A stretch of 64,000 nucleotides of DNA from Citrobacter europaeus (GCA_020099315.1 CP083650.1:3906001-3970000), one strand, 5' to 3'. Positions 16,891-26,135 are shown, numbered from the stretch's first letter. Numbers and translations: made by a program. Notes: generated by a model from the sequence alone, not told the origin.

Positions 16891-17676
16891 ATGTCTGAGA
16901 CTGGCAATGTCAGTTATCTGATTGAAAAAATAATAATATTTACGCCAGCGACGCAATGTCTGGCGCGGGTAGATCAACCCAATCAACGGATAAAACTCAA
17001 ACACTCGGCGTCATTATGTCTTTTATTACTTATTCAACATCGCGGGCAAGTGGTTTCACAAAACGAACTGCTGGAATTCGGCTGGGGTAAAAATCACCGT
17101 CAGGTGAGCTTCAACGCCTTTTATCAAAGCATTCTCTCTTTGCGTAAAAGTCTGCTGCAACTAGAGCTGGAACAACCGCTTATCACTACGATCCCCCGCA
17201 AAGGGCTAATCATTCAGGATGAATGTGATATTCAGGTGATTGAAACACCAGAAGACAGCCCTTCTTCTACGGTTGAACATTTAGCACCGGATGTCGCCAT
17301 CGAAGAACTATTGCCTTGCGCACCGCGTCAACCTTTGATGACTACTGCAGAAATGGTAATGCTGACCATTACCCTGATAATTTGTGTGCTTATATTGTAT
17401 CCGTGGCAAACCAGCGATAACTATTTCTCTGGCTATATCACTGTGGGCAAAGCACCCACTGACTGTCAGTATTATTTTAATAACGATGCCAGTAATTTCT
17501 CTCGACATACCGCGTTTATCGACAAAAATCCGGGGCTGTGTCAAAGCCATAAATTTATCTATATCACCACCTATCCTGAATCCAAGAAATTGTCCGTGCT
17601 TGTGTGTCGCTCACCGATGAAAGCCAGGCAGGAAAATGCCTGTCAGTCGGTTTATTACCCACGGTATGATAGCTAA
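16891..17676 (+). CDS. ToxR/CadC/MarT-like membrane-anchored regulator
   Basis: A 261-residue transmembrane regulator. Residues ~1-105 are an OmpR-type winged helix without a receiver domain (IKLKHSASLCLLLLIQHRGQ, VSFNAFYQSILSLRKSL, TTIPRKGLII). A membrane helix follows at about residues 153-171 (MVMLTITLIICVLILYPW), then a ~90-residue periplasmic part with several cysteines. I chose ATG 16891 because homology to the winged helix starts just after it; an upstream in-frame ATG at 16714 adds unlikely sequence. Its stop overlaps the next start (TAATG). MarT of Salmonella SPI-3 has the same design and activates an adhesin gene, so control of the nearby adhesin is a reasonable inference. Confidence 0.82.
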   Translation: MSETGNVSYLIEKIIIFTPATQCLARVDQPNQRIKLKHSASLCLLLLIQHRGQVVSQNELLEFGWGKNHRQVSFNAFYQSILSLRKSLLQLELEQPLITTIPRKGLIIQDECDIQVIETPEDSPSSTVEHLAPDVAIEELLPCAPRQPLMTTAEMVMLTITLIICVLILYPWQTSDNYFSGYITVGKAPTDCQYYFNNDASNFSRHTAFIDKNPGLCQSHKFIYITTYPESKKLSVLVCRSPMKARQENACQSVYYPRYDS

Positions 17677-18188
17677 TGAATTTTTATCCCAGAACGCCCC
17701 GCATTCAGACAGGTATTATCCTGCTGCTTTGTTTTGTTACGCTAATTGTCGCCGTCGTCTATCGGTACAGTAAAAACAATGGCGAGTTACATAATCTGAC
17801 CTGCCGTTCAGCTATCGAGATTGTACGCAATACCACTTCGTTCCGTGGCATCATTGATATAAAAACCGGCGGCAGCAAAGGTATTGTGAATATTGATGGC
17901 ATTATCAAAGATGCCGAAAATAATGAGCAGACCGTGCAGCGCATGGTACTTTTTACACAATCCAGCTACGGCTCAAGCCCGGTCTGGATTTCGCAGAAAA
18001 TCCAGATATCTAATCGTGAAACGGCACCCGCCACTCTCATTCAGGAATTGCTCCCCGACTTTTTTCTCACCAACACCAGCGTATCTAACGTCGATTTTTT
18101 TGCGCTGAATAGCGAGACGTATCTGATTACCAAAGAGGGGATCCCCTATCTCTACTGCCAGAACTATGCGTTGCCGGAAAATGAATAA
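17676..18188 (+). CDS. FidL-like inner-membrane-anchored partner protein
   Basis: A 170-residue protein with a single N-terminal membrane helix (~12-31, GIILLLCFVTLIVAVVYRY) and a periplasmic domain of ~135 residues. Size, topology and the one-base overlap with a ToxR-like regulator match the marT-fidL pair of Salmonella and the yqeI-yqeJ pair of E. coli. By analogy with ToxS it may stabilise or tune the regulator in the periplasm; this is not established for FidL proteins. Confidence 0.75.
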   Translation: MNFYPRTPRIQTGIILLLCFVTLIVAVVYRYSKNNGELHNLTCRSAIEIVRNTTSFRGIIDIKTGGSKGIVNIDGIIKDAENNEQTVQRMVLFTQSSYGSSPVWISQKIQISNRETAPATLIQELLPDFFLTNTSVSNVDFFALNSETYLITKEGIPYLYCQNYALPENE

Positions 18189-18394
18189 TCAATAAGGGTT
18201 CTGACGGCAAAACCTACGGGTGAATCTCAGTCGTTGTCGGTGATAAGATAGGCCATTCTGGTCGAACCAAGGCTCGTCGTTACTGCCCTTCAGGCGGCTT
18301 TCGAATGACAAATTTGTGGGTTTATGTGAGTTTCCAGGGGCTCACGTGAGACTGCCCAGGTACCCAAAAAGATTAAAAAAAGAGCAAAAACAAT

Positions 18395-20962
18395 ATGAAA
18401 GAGTCACTTGATACGGACTTCACTAACCATACGCCCATGATGCAGCAGTATCTCAAGCTGAAGGCTCAGCACCCGGAAATACTGCTGTTTTACCGCATGG
18501 GCGACTTTTACGAACTGTTTTATGACGATGCGAAACGCGCGTCTCAGCTGCTTGATATCTCCCTGACCAAACGCGGTGCATCTGCGGGCGAGCCAATCCC
18601 GATGGCGGGCATTCCTCATCATGCCGTAGAAAACTACCTCGCCAAGCTGGTCAATCAGGGCGAGTCCGTTGCTATTTGTGAGCAAATTGGCGATCCGGCG
18701 ACCAGCAAAGGTCCGGTAGAACGCAAGGTGGTGCGTATTGTCACGCCAGGCACCATCAGTGATGAAGCACTGCTGCAGGAACGCCAGGACAACCTGCTGG
18801 CTGCCATCTGGCAGGACAGTAAAGGTTATGGTTACGCAACGCTTGATATCAGCTCCGGGCGTTTTCGCGTCAGTGAACCTGCTGACCGCGAAACCATGGC
18901 CGCAGAATTGCAGCGCACCAACCCCGCAGAACTGCTGTATGCCGAAGATTTCGCCGAAACCTCATTGATTGAAGGGCGTCGCGGCCTGCGTCGTCGCCCA
19001 CTGTGGGAATTCGAAATTGATACCGCCCGCCAGCAGTTAAACCTGCAGTTTGGCACGCGGGATTTAATCGGCTTTGGCGTGGAAAACGCCCCGCGCGGAC
19101 TTTGCGCTGCCGGTTGTCTGTTGCAGTACGTAAAAGATACCCAGCGCACCTCGCTGCCGCATATTCGTTCCATCACCATGGAGCGCCAGCAGGACAGCAT
19201 CATCATGGACGCCGCCACTCGCCGCAATCTGGAAATTACCCAGAACCTGGCAGGCGGCTTTGAAAACACGCTGGCTTCGGTACTCGACTGCACCGTAACG
19301 CCGATGGGTAGCCGTATGCTCAAGCGCTGGCTGCATATGCCGGTGCGCGACACTAAAATCCTCACCGAGCGCCAACAAACCATCGGCGCGCTGCAGGATA
19401 CCACCAGCGAATTACAACCCGTACTGCGTCAGGTAGGCGACCTGGAACGTATTCTGGCCCGCCTGGCCCTGCGTACCGCGCGCCCACGCGATCTGGCCCG
19501 GATGCGTCATGCTTTCCAGCAATTACCGGAACTGCGCGCACAGCTGGAAAACGTAGACAGTGCCCCCGTGCAAATGCTGCGCGAGAAAATGGGTGAGTTT
19601 ACCGAGCTGCGTGAACTGCTGGAACGCGCCGTGGTGGAAGCTCCGCCGGTGCTGGTACGCGACGGCGGCGTCATTGCCCCGGGCTACAACGAAGAGCTGG
19701 ACGAATGGCGGGCGCTGGCTGATGGCGCAACCGACTACCTCGACAGACTGGAAATCCGCGAACGCGAACGCACCGGTCTGGACACGCTGAAGGTCGGGTT
19801 TAACGCCGTACACGGCTACTATATTCAGATCAGCCGCGGGCAAAGTCATCTGGCGCCGATTAACTACGTGCGTCGCCAGACGTTGAAAAACGCCGAACGC
19901 TACATTATTCCGGAACTGAAAGAGTACGAAGACAAAGTTCTGACCTCAAAAGGCAAAGCGCTGGCGCTGGAAAAACAGCTGTACGACGAACTGTTCGACA
20001 TGCTGCTGCCGCACCTGGCTGATTTGCAACAGAGCGCCAGCGCGTTGGCGGAACTGGACGTACTGGTCAACCTCGCGGAACGTGCTTATACCCTGAATTA
20101 CACCTGCCCGACCTTCACCGACAAGCCTGGTATTCGTATTACCGAGGGACGTCATCCGGTGGTGGAACAGGTGCTGACCGAGCCGTTTATTGCTAACCCG
20201 CTTAACCTCTCGCCTCAGCGACGGATGCTGATCATCACCGGCCCGAACATGGGGGGTAAAAGTACCTATATGCGTCAGACCGCGTTGATTGCTCTGCTGG
20301 CCTATATCGGCAGCTACGTTCCGGCGCAGAAAGTGGAGATCGGGCCTATCGATCGCATCTTTACCCGCGTTGGCGCGGCGGATGATCTGGCATCCGGTCG
20401 CTCTACCTTCATGGTAGAAATGACCGAAACCGCCAACATTCTGCACAACGCCACCGAGAACAGCCTGGTGCTGATGGATGAGATTGGACGCGGCACCTCC
20501 ACCTACGACGGCCTGTCGCTGGCGTGGGCGTGCGCAGAAAACCTCGCCAATAAAATCAAAGCATTAACGTTATTTGCCACCCACTACTTCGAACTGACTC
20601 AGTTACCGGAGAAGATGGAGGGCGTAGCAAATGTGCATCTGGATGCATTAGAGCACGGCGATACCATCGCCTTCATGCACAGCGTACAGGATGGCGCGGC
20701 GAGCAAGAGCTATGGCCTGGCGGTCGCAGCCCTGGCAGGTGTGCCGAAAGAGGTTATTAAACGGGCGCGGCAAAAACTGCGTGAACTGGAAAGCATCGCG
20801 CCGAATGTTGCTGCGACCCAGGTCGACGGCACGCAGATGTCGCTGCTATCGGTTCCGGAAGAAACATCACCCGCCGTTGAAGCGCTGGAAAATCTCGATC
20901 CGGATTCGCTAACGCCCCGCCAGGCGCTGGAGTGGATCTACCGATTGAAGAGTCTGGTGTAA
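18395..20962 (+). CDS. mutS: DNA mismatch repair protein MutS
   Basis: An 855-residue protein (E. coli 853) that binds mismatches and starts methyl-directed repair with MutL and MutH. The mismatch-reading Phe-Tyr-Glu is at residues 38-40 (GDFYELF). The ATPase has Walker A GPNMGGKST near 616 and Walker B LVLMDEIGRGTS; the C-terminal tetramerisation tail ends in YRLKSLV. The first 12 residues differ from E. coli and resemble Salmonella MutS. The 206-bp leader contains a GTGAG...CTCAC hairpin. In E. coli fhlA lies on this side; here the adhesin locus does. Confidence 0.98.
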   Translation: MKESLDTDFTNHTPMMQQYLKLKAQHPEILLFYRMGDFYELFYDDAKRASQLLDISLTKRGASAGEPIPMAGIPHHAVENYLAKLVNQGESVAICEQIGDPATSKGPVERKVVRIVTPGTISDEALLQERQDNLLAAIWQDSKGYGYATLDISSGRFRVSEPADRETMAAELQRTNPAELLYAEDFAETSLIEGRRGLRRRPLWEFEIDTARQQLNLQFGTRDLIGFGVENAPRGLCAAGCLLQYVKDTQRTSLPHIRSITMERQQDSIIMDAATRRNLEITQNLAGGFENTLASVLDCTVTPMGSRMLKRWLHMPVRDTKILTERQQTIGALQDTTSELQPVLRQVGDLERILARLALRTARPRDLARMRHAFQQLPELRAQLENVDSAPVQMLREKMGEFTELRELLERAVVEAPPVLVRDGGVIAPGYNEELDEWRALADGATDYLDRLEIRERERTGLDTLKVGFNAVHGYYIQISRGQSHLAPINYVRRQTLKNAERYIIPELKEYEDKVLTSKGKALALEKQLYDELFDMLLPHLADLQQSASALAELDVLVNLAERAYTLNYTCPTFTDKPGIRITEGRHPVVEQVLTEPFIANPLNLSPQRRMLIITGPNMGGKSTYMRQTALIALLAYIGSYVPAQKVEIGPIDRIFTRVGAADDLASGRSTFMVEMTETANILHNATENSLVLMDEIGRGTSTYDGLSLAWACAENLANKIKALTLFATHYFELTQLPEKMEGVANVHLDALEHGDTIAFMHSVQDGAASKSYGLAVAALAGVPKEVIKRARQKLRELESIAPNVAATQVDGTQMSLLSVPEETSPAVEALENLDPDSLTPRQALEWIYRLKSLV

Positions 20963-20971
20963 CGTTGTAAT

Positions 20972-21000
20972 GCCCGATGGCGCCTGGCTTATCGGGCCTA
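20972..21000. repeat. REP palindrome
   Basis: GCCCGAT...ATCGGGC palindrome just after mutS, typical of enteric REP units. Confidence 0.7.
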
Positions 21001-21082
21001 CAACAACTGGCGCGTACTTCGGGAATGGGTGCGAGAGGACAAAACCAGGCCATCAGGACGCGGGGTTTCCCCCGCGTTGTTG

Positions 21083-21235
21083 CTACTTCTTCGGTTCGTA
21101 AGCGAGAACAGCTTTAAACTCCATATTACGCTCTTTAATACTTAACTCGCACAGCGAATCTCGTACCATTAACGTAAATCCCAGCACCGTGAAACACAGC
21201 ACTACAATCGCCACCAGGGCATATTTTGTCAGCAT
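21083..21235 (-). CDS. Hok/Gef-family type I toxin
   Basis: A 50-residue membrane toxin peptide. An N-terminal helix (KYALVAIVVLCFTVLGFTLMV) is followed by the Hok-type RDSLCELSIKERNMEFKAVLAYE end, close to HokC (KDLCEVHIRTGQTEVAVFTAYE). GGGAGG lies 6 bp before the ATG at 21235, which decides the start over an upstream in-frame ATG at 21271. Overproduced Hok peptides depolarise the inner membrane. A probable antisense antitoxin lies opposite the leader. Chromosomal copies are often inactive; here the peptide is intact. Confidence 0.88.
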   Translation of the reverse strand: MLTKYALVAIVVLCFTVLGFTLMVRDSLCELSIKERNMEFKAVLAYEPKK

Positions 21236-21273
21236 GTCTTGCCTCCCTGCAAAGAAGAGACTAACATCCAAAT

Positions 21274-21332
21274 GGTCTAGGTTTGAACGCTAGCCTCAGG
21301 TTGATAGAACTATCTCCTGGGGCTTTTGTCTT
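21274..21332 (+). ncRNA. probable Sok-like antisense antitoxin RNA
   Basis: Antisense to the Hok leader. A plausible promoter is TTGCCT (21239-21244), 17 bp, TAACAT (21262-21267). It ends at a strong intrinsic terminator: AGCCTCAGG (21292-21300), inner stem GATAG/CTATC, CCTGGGGCT (21316-21324), then a T-rich tract. Predicted length ~60 nt matches known Sok RNAs. Sok would block translation of the toxin leader. Confidence 0.65.
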
Positions 21333-21537
21333 TCCGGGACCTTGCAAATGCTCAAAGCTCAGAAAGCCTCAAGCACCCGCCGCTATTCTATTCCAGGCGC
21401 CATCTCCTCGAACAATTTAAGCCATTTGCTACGAGCCTGCTCGCAAAATAACGAACCCCGGATATTCCGAGGCTTAATATTAGTGCGTTGTGACGCTGCG
21501 CTTATCGGGCCGACATGAACTACCATTTCCAGGCCCC

Positions 21538-22080
21538 TCAGCGTTGCGCCATCGGCGTACAAGTCTGAAGAATGACGCCAGAAATAGAATCTTTGCTATA
21601 TTGCCTGACCGTATAGCTCGGCGGTTCACTAACGGTAATATCTGTATAATTAGCGTACGTAACACGTTGTTCCCGAAAAAGTTCACGCACTGTATTCGCC
21701 ATTTCAGGATTTCCAGGAAAATCAACCCGCAGGGTTGAAAGATCGAGCTCACTACGTATTTTTCGCTGCTCTTCTTGGATATTTTCTTCCACCGAAACAG
21801 ACACATACATATAGGGCTTTTCTGCATTAACGATTGAATAGGTTATCGCACTATCATAATAGAGATGATGAAATTGCCGACCCGTTATCGTCATTACGGA
21901 CATAATCTGTACTGGAATTGTGCCATCCCCACTCTTAACGTCCATGTGGGCCTGACATTTAATAACAGAGCCAACGGACCCGCTATTATAGATTTGCATG
22001 ATTTGTTCATGTGATGCGCTTTGCGCGCCAGAACTCATTCCCAGTAAAGATAATAAAACGACTCGCCGATAGAGTGACAT
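21538..22080 (-). CDS. exported protein of unknown function
   Basis: A 180-residue protein with a clear Sec signal peptide (MSLYRRVVLLSLLGMSSGAQSA). The mature part has two cysteines (IKCQAHMD near the start and ILQTCTP at the end) that could form a disulfide. There are no known motifs. I chose ATG 22080 because it places the signal peptide at the N-terminus; an upstream in-frame ATG at 22113 is possible. I do not recognise the family. It is flanked by the toxin locus and the decarboxylase operon, with no operon partner. Confidence 0.6.
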   Translation of the reverse strand: MSLYRRVVLLSLLGMSSGAQSASHEQIMQIYNSGSVGSVIKCQAHMDVKSGDGTIPVQIMSVMTITGRQFHHLYYDSAITYSIVNAEKPYMYVSVSVEENIQEEQRKIRSELDLSTLRVDFPGNPEMANTVRELFREQRVTYANYTDITVSEPPSYTVRQYSKDSISGVILQTCTPMAQR

Positions 22081-22136
22081 ATTTCTGAAAACATCCTTGT
22101 TGTCATGCTGCAAAAAAGAACTTAAGCAATTGTATA

Positions 22137-22161
22137 CCGGGTAAGGCGAAGCCGCACCCGG
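22137..22161. repeat. REP-like palindrome
   Basis: CCGGGT...ACCCGG palindrome after the decarboxylase operon; may act as its 3' hairpin. Confidence 0.55.
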
Positions 22162-22170
22162 CTATGTTGA

Positions 22171-22407
22171 TTAGCGCTTATCTTCCGCCAGCAGCGGCGG
22201 GATACTCGGCACCATCGGCGCATCATCAATATCTTTTTGCGTCATGCGAAACGCTTGCGGGTAGTGCTCGCGGCTGGTGCGGCGTAGCGGTTCGGTATTA
22301 CGCCAGGTATACAGACAATGCTGGCACTGATATACCGTCCAGACGCCTTTCACCGGCGAGTTTGCCATCACTTCAATATGTTCATCGGCACAACGTGGAC
22401 AAATCAT
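22171..22407 (-). CDS. hydroxyarylic acid decarboxylase, small subunit D
   Basis: A 78-residue protein with two zinc-knuckle-like pairs (ICPRCADE and YQCQHCLYTW). It matches subunit D (VdcD/ShdD/EcdD type) of non-oxidative hydroxyarylic acid decarboxylases. The subunit is needed for full activity but its role is unclear. It is the last gene of a B-C-D operon, 10 bp after subunit C. Confidence 0.88.
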   Translation of the reverse strand: MICPRCADEHIEVMANSPVKGVWTVYQCQHCLYTWRNTEPLRRTSREHYPQAFRMTQKDIDDAPMVPSIPPLLAEDKR

Positions 22408-22417
22408 CTGCTACTCC

Positions 22418-23845
22418 TTATTTACGGTTGGCCAGCATGGCGGTCAGCTTTTCAGCCCAGGCTTTCGTTTCCGGTAAATCGCATACCGGCTGGCTGTAGT
22501 GCCCACGGTTATCCGGCGCAACCGGCGTGGTCGCATCAATAATTAACTTGTCGGTAATCCCCGCCGGGCTGGAACCCGGATCAAGTTCCAGCACCGACAT
22601 ATTCGGCAGTTGCACCAGATCTCCCGCCGGATTGACCTTCGAAGACAGCGCCCACATCACCTGCGGCAGGTTGAACGGGTCAACATCCTCATCAACCATA
22701 ATCACCATTTTCACGTAACCCAGGCCATGCGGCGTCGTCATTGCGCGCAGCCCCACCGCGCGGGCAAAGCCGCCGTAACGTTTTTTGGTTGAGATAATCG
22801 CCAGCAAACCGTGGGTGTACATGGCGTTTACCGCCTGCACTTCCGGGAATTCAGCTTTCAGCTGTTGATAAAGCGGTACGCAGGTTGCAGGACCCATCAG
22901 GTAGTCAATCTCCGTCCACGGCATCCCCAGATACAGCGATTCAAAGATCGGTTTGGTGCGATAAGAGACTTTATCGATACGCACGACGGTCATGTTACGT
23001 CCACCGGAATAGTGACCGGTAAACTCACCAAACGGACCTTCGATTTCACGTTTACGGCTTTCAATGACCCCTTCAAGGATCACTTCTGACCCCCAGGGTA
23101 CGTCAAAGCCGGTGAGCGGTGCGGTAGCGATCGGGTACGGACTTTCACGCAGCGCCCCCGCCATTTCGTATTCCGACTGATCGTACTTCAGCGGCGTAGC
23201 TCCCATCAGGGTGATGATCGGATCGTTACCCAGCGTGATGGCGATCGGCAGATCTTCACCACGTTCTTCGGCTTTATGCAGATGCAGCGCAATATCGTGC
23301 ATCGGCACCGGTTGCAGACCAAGCTTGCGCTTGCCCTTGACTTCCATACGATAGATGCCGACGTTCTGTTTGCCAAAATTGTCAGGATCCAGCGGATCGC
23401 GCGACACCACGCAGGCTTTATCAAGATAAAAACCCCCGTCGCCATCGTTGAGGCGAAACAGCGGCAGAATATCAAACAGGTTGATCTCATCACCATCAAC
23501 ACAGTTTTCAGCCCACGCAGGGTTGGCACGACGCTCCGGCGTAACCGGAAATTTATCCCAACGGCGGATAAACTCATCAATCTGTTTTTTCACCGGGGTA
23601 TTTGGCGGCAGACCTAAAGAGATGGCGTGATTCTGCCACGAGCCGATGGTGTTCATCGCCACGCGGGCGTCGGTAAATCCACGAATATTGTCAAACCACA
23701 GCGCCGGGGCGCCGTCGCCAATACGCCCGGTTGCGTTGGCCGCCGCCGCCAGATCCGGCTCGGCGTTGACCTCTTCACTGATTTTCAGCAGTTGTCCCTG
23801 GTCGTCCAGCGCCTGCAAAAAGCTGCGCAAATCATCAAATGCCAT
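22418..23845 (-). CDS. hydroxyarylic acid decarboxylase, catalytic subunit C (UbiD family)
   Basis: A 475-residue UbiD-family decarboxylase that removes CO2 from substrates such as 4-hydroxybenzoate or vanillate using prenylated FMN. Typical features are the N-terminal DDLRSFLQALDDQGQL, the central GPFGEFTGHYSGGRNM (prFMN/metal site) and the VDEDVDPFNLPQVMWAL region. Its start overlaps the end of subunit B by one base. The operon faces hosA. The substrate preference cannot be read from sequence alone. Confidence 0.93.
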   Translation of the reverse strand: MAFDDLRSFLQALDDQGQLLKISEEVNAEPDLAAAANATGRIGDGAPALWFDNIRGFTDARVAMNTIGSWQNHAISLGLPPNTPVKKQIDEFIRRWDKFPVTPERRANPAWAENCVDGDEINLFDILPLFRLNDGDGGFYLDKACVVSRDPLDPDNFGKQNVGIYRMEVKGKRKLGLQPVPMHDIALHLHKAEERGEDLPIAITLGNDPIITLMGATPLKYDQSEYEMAGALRESPYPIATAPLTGFDVPWGSEVILEGVIESRKREIEGPFGEFTGHYSGGRNMTVVRIDKVSYRTKPIFESLYLGMPWTEIDYLMGPATCVPLYQQLKAEFPEVQAVNAMYTHGLLAIISTKKRYGGFARAVGLRAMTTPHGLGYVKMVIMVDEDVDPFNLPQVMWALSSKVNPAGDLVQLPNMSVLELDPGSSPAGITDKLIIDATTPVAPDNRGHYSQPVCDLPETKAWAEKLTAMLANRK

Positions 23846-24438
23846 TATTCATTCTCCTGTGCAAAATTCTGCGCCTGTCGTAATCCCTGCCAGCGACGGG
23901 CGTTGGGGTGTTCCAGACCAAACTGATCGAGCACGCGAGCCACAATGTGCTGCGTGATGTCATCGACCGTTTGCGGGTGGTTATAAAACGCGGGCATCGG
24001 GGGAACCATCGCGACGCCCATGCGGGAAAGCGCGAGCATGTTTTCCAGATGAATGGTGCTAAGCGGCATTTCACGCGGCACCAGTACCAGCTTGCGCCCT
24101 TCTTTCAGCACCACATCAGCGGCACGCCCTACCAGTCCTTCCGCGTAGCCTGCACGAATACCGGCCAGGGTTTTCATACTGCAGGGGATAATGATCATGC
24201 CGTCAGTACGAAACGACCCGGAGGAGATGGTTGCCGCCTGGTCTGCCGGGTTGTGGCAAAAATCGGCCAACGCAGACACCTCGCGGACGCTGTACGGCGT
24301 TTCCAGTTCAATTGTGGTTTTGGCCCACTTTGACAGCACCAGATGAGTTTCCACCCCCGGCATTTCCCGCAGCGCCTGCAGTAGCGACACGCCAAGCGGT
24401 GCGCCGGTTGCCCCGGTCATTCCTACAATCAGTCTCAT
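23845..24438 (-). CDS. flavin prenyltransferase subunit B (UbiX/Pad1 family)
   Basis: A 197-residue UbiX-like enzyme that makes prenylated FMN for the partner decarboxylase. It shows MRLIVGMTGATGAPLGVSLL at the N-terminus and RTDGMIIIPCSMKTLAGIRAG (the CSMKT motif). The ATG at 24438 gives the same length as E. coli Pad1 (197); a longer upstream extension lacks family similarity. It is the first gene of the B-C-D operon, reading away from the HosA operator. Confidence 0.93.
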   Translation of the reverse strand: MRLIVGMTGATGAPLGVSLLQALREMPGVETHLVLSKWAKTTIELETPYSVREVSALADFCHNPADQAATISSGSFRTDGMIIIPCSMKTLAGIRAGYAEGLVGRAADVVLKEGRKLVLVPREMPLSTIHLENMLALSRMGVAMVPPMPAFYNHPQTVDDITQHIVARVLDQFGLEHPNARRWQGLRQAQNFAQENE

Positions 24439-24452
24439 GCAACCCTCAAATT

Positions 24453-24468
24453 TGTTCGTGTACGAACA
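24453..24468. promoter_or_regulatory. HosA operator
   Basis: TGTTCG-TGTA-CGAACA, an almost perfect palindrome between the decarboxylase operon and hosA. It differs by one base from the reported HosA site TTCGTATACGAACA. HosA represses this operon and is released by 4-hydroxybenzoate. It lies 15 bp upstream of the subunit B start. Confidence 0.85.
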
Positions 24469-24595
24469 TTTTATCAAAATACTCCCTCGATGCATTTCGG
24501 GCAAGAGCAACTCGCACTGATTGCTAAAGCAGCAATGGTTAAACTATGACGCGTTACCCGTTATGATAGAGACTGACAGAAATCCCGGAGTTCTC

Positions 24596-25000
24596 ATGCG
24601 GTTACGAAATACAGCCTTCCACCTTTTACGCCAGCTTTTTCAGCATCATACGGCTCGCTGGCAACATGAATTACCGGATCTGACCAAACCACAGTATGCG
24701 GTGATGCGCGCCATTGCCGAACAGCCCGGCATTGAGCAGGTTACCCTGACCGAGGCAGCAGTCTGTACCAAAGCGACGCTTGCGGAAATGCTGAGCCGGA
24801 TGGAAAAACGCGATCTGGTCAAGCGTGAGCACGATCCAGCGGATAAGCGTCGGCGGTTTGTTTATTTAACCGCGCAAGGAGAGGCATTACTGGCCAGCGC
24901 CACTCCGTTAGGCAATAGCGTGGATGAGGAGTTTCTGGGGCGATTATCCGATGAAGAGCGTGAGCAGTTCACTCGTCTGGTGCGTAAGATGATGAACTAA
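24596..25000 (+). CDS. hosA: MarR-family repressor HosA
   Basis: A 134-residue MarR-type dimeric repressor, very close to E. coli HosA (FHLLRQLFQHHTARWQHELPDLTKPQYAVM..., winged helix with KATLAEMLSRMEKRDLVKREHDPADKRRR). GGAG lies 8 bp before ATG 24596, which is preferred over upstream in-frame ATGs. It responds to 4-hydroxybenzoate and controls the divergent decarboxylase operon. Confidence 0.94.
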   Translation: MRLRNTAFHLLRQLFQHHTARWQHELPDLTKPQYAVMRAIAEQPGIEQVTLTEAAVCTKATLAEMLSRMEKRDLVKREHDPADKRRRFVYLTAQGEALLASATPLGNSVDEEFLGRLSDEEREQFTRLVRKMMN

Positions 25001-25003
25001 TCT

Positions 25004-25083
25004 GCCGGATGGCGACATAAATGTCTTATCCGGCCTACAAAGTCCAGCTCCCCGTAGGCCTGATAAACGCAGTGCCATCAGGC
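25004..25083. repeat. pair of REP palindromes (BIME-like)
   Basis: GCCGGAT...ATCCGGC (25004-25033) followed by an inverted unit GCCTGAT...ATCAGGC (25057-25083), between hosA and rpoS. Confidence 0.75.
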
Positions 25084-25093
25084 AACAAACATA

Positions 25094-25127
25094 GAAAAAG
25101 GCCAGTCCCAATGAGACTGGCCTTTCT
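25094..25127 (-). terminator. rpoS intrinsic terminator
   Basis: AAAGGCCAGTC/GACTGGCCTTT stem with a T-run on the minus strand just past rpoS; the same hairpin is known in E. coli. Confidence 0.9.
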
Positions 25128-25142
25128 TGATAGAACTTGTGC

Positions 25143-26135
25143 TTACTCGCGGAATAGCGCTTCGATATTCAGCCCTTGAGTCTGCAGAATTTCACGCAGA
25201 CGACGCAGACCTTCAACCTGAATCTGGCGAACACGTTCACGAGTGAGACCAATTTCACGGCCCACATCTTCCAGTGTCGCAGCTTCGTACCCCAGCAGAC
25301 CAAAACGACGTGCCAGCACTTCACGCTGTTTGGCGTTCAGTTCGAACAGCCATTTGACGATGCTTTGTTTCATATCATCGTCTTGCGTGGTGTCTTCCGG
25401 ACCGTTTTCCTTTTCATCGGCCAGAATATCCAGCAACGCTTTTTCGGAATCACCACCCAGAGGGGTGTCTACCGAGGTAATACGCTCGTTGAGTCGGAGC
25501 ATACGGCTGACGTCATCAACCGGTTTATCCAGTTGTTCAGCAATCTCTTCTGCGCTCGGTTCGTGGTCCAGTTTATGCGACAACTCACGCGCGGTACGCA
25601 GATAGACGTTCAGCTCTTTTACAATGTGAATCGGCAGTCGGATCGTACGGGTTTGGTTCATAATCGCCCGTTCGATCGTCTGGCGGATCCACCAGGTTGC
25701 GTATGTTGAGAAGCGGAACCCGCGTTCCGGGTCAAACTTCTCGACTGCACGGATAAGTCCCAGATTGCCCTCTTCAATCAGGTCCAGCAATGCCAGACCA
25801 CGATTGCCATAACGACGAGCAATTTTCACCACCAGACGCAGGTTACTTTCAATCATGCGACGGCGGGATGCGACATCCCCACGCAGTGCGCGACGCGCAA
25901 AATAAACTTCTTCTTCGGCTGTTAACAGTGGTGAATAACCAATCTCACCAAGGTAAAGCTGAGTCGCGTCCAACACACGCTGTGTGGCCCCCTGCGATAA
26001 CAGCTCTTCTTCAGCCAGGTCGTTATCACTGGGTTCCTCTTCACTCAAGGCTTTTTCATCAAAAGCCTCTACTCCGTTCTCATCAAATTCCGCATCTTCA
26101 TTTAAATCATGAACTTTCAGCGTATTCTGACTCAT
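25143..26135 (-). CDS. rpoS: stationary-phase sigma factor RpoS
   Basis: A 330-residue sigma-70-family factor (same length as E. coli) controlling general stress and stationary phase genes. Region 1.2-2.4 ([23 protein letters not shown]..., [14 protein letters not shown]), region 3 and region 4.2 ([25 protein letters not shown]) are all intact with no frameshift, so it should be functional. In E. coli the main promoter lies inside nlpD, upstream here, and sRNAs DsrA, RprA and ArcZ act on the long leader. The gene follows nlpD with a 62-bp gap. Confidence 0.99.
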
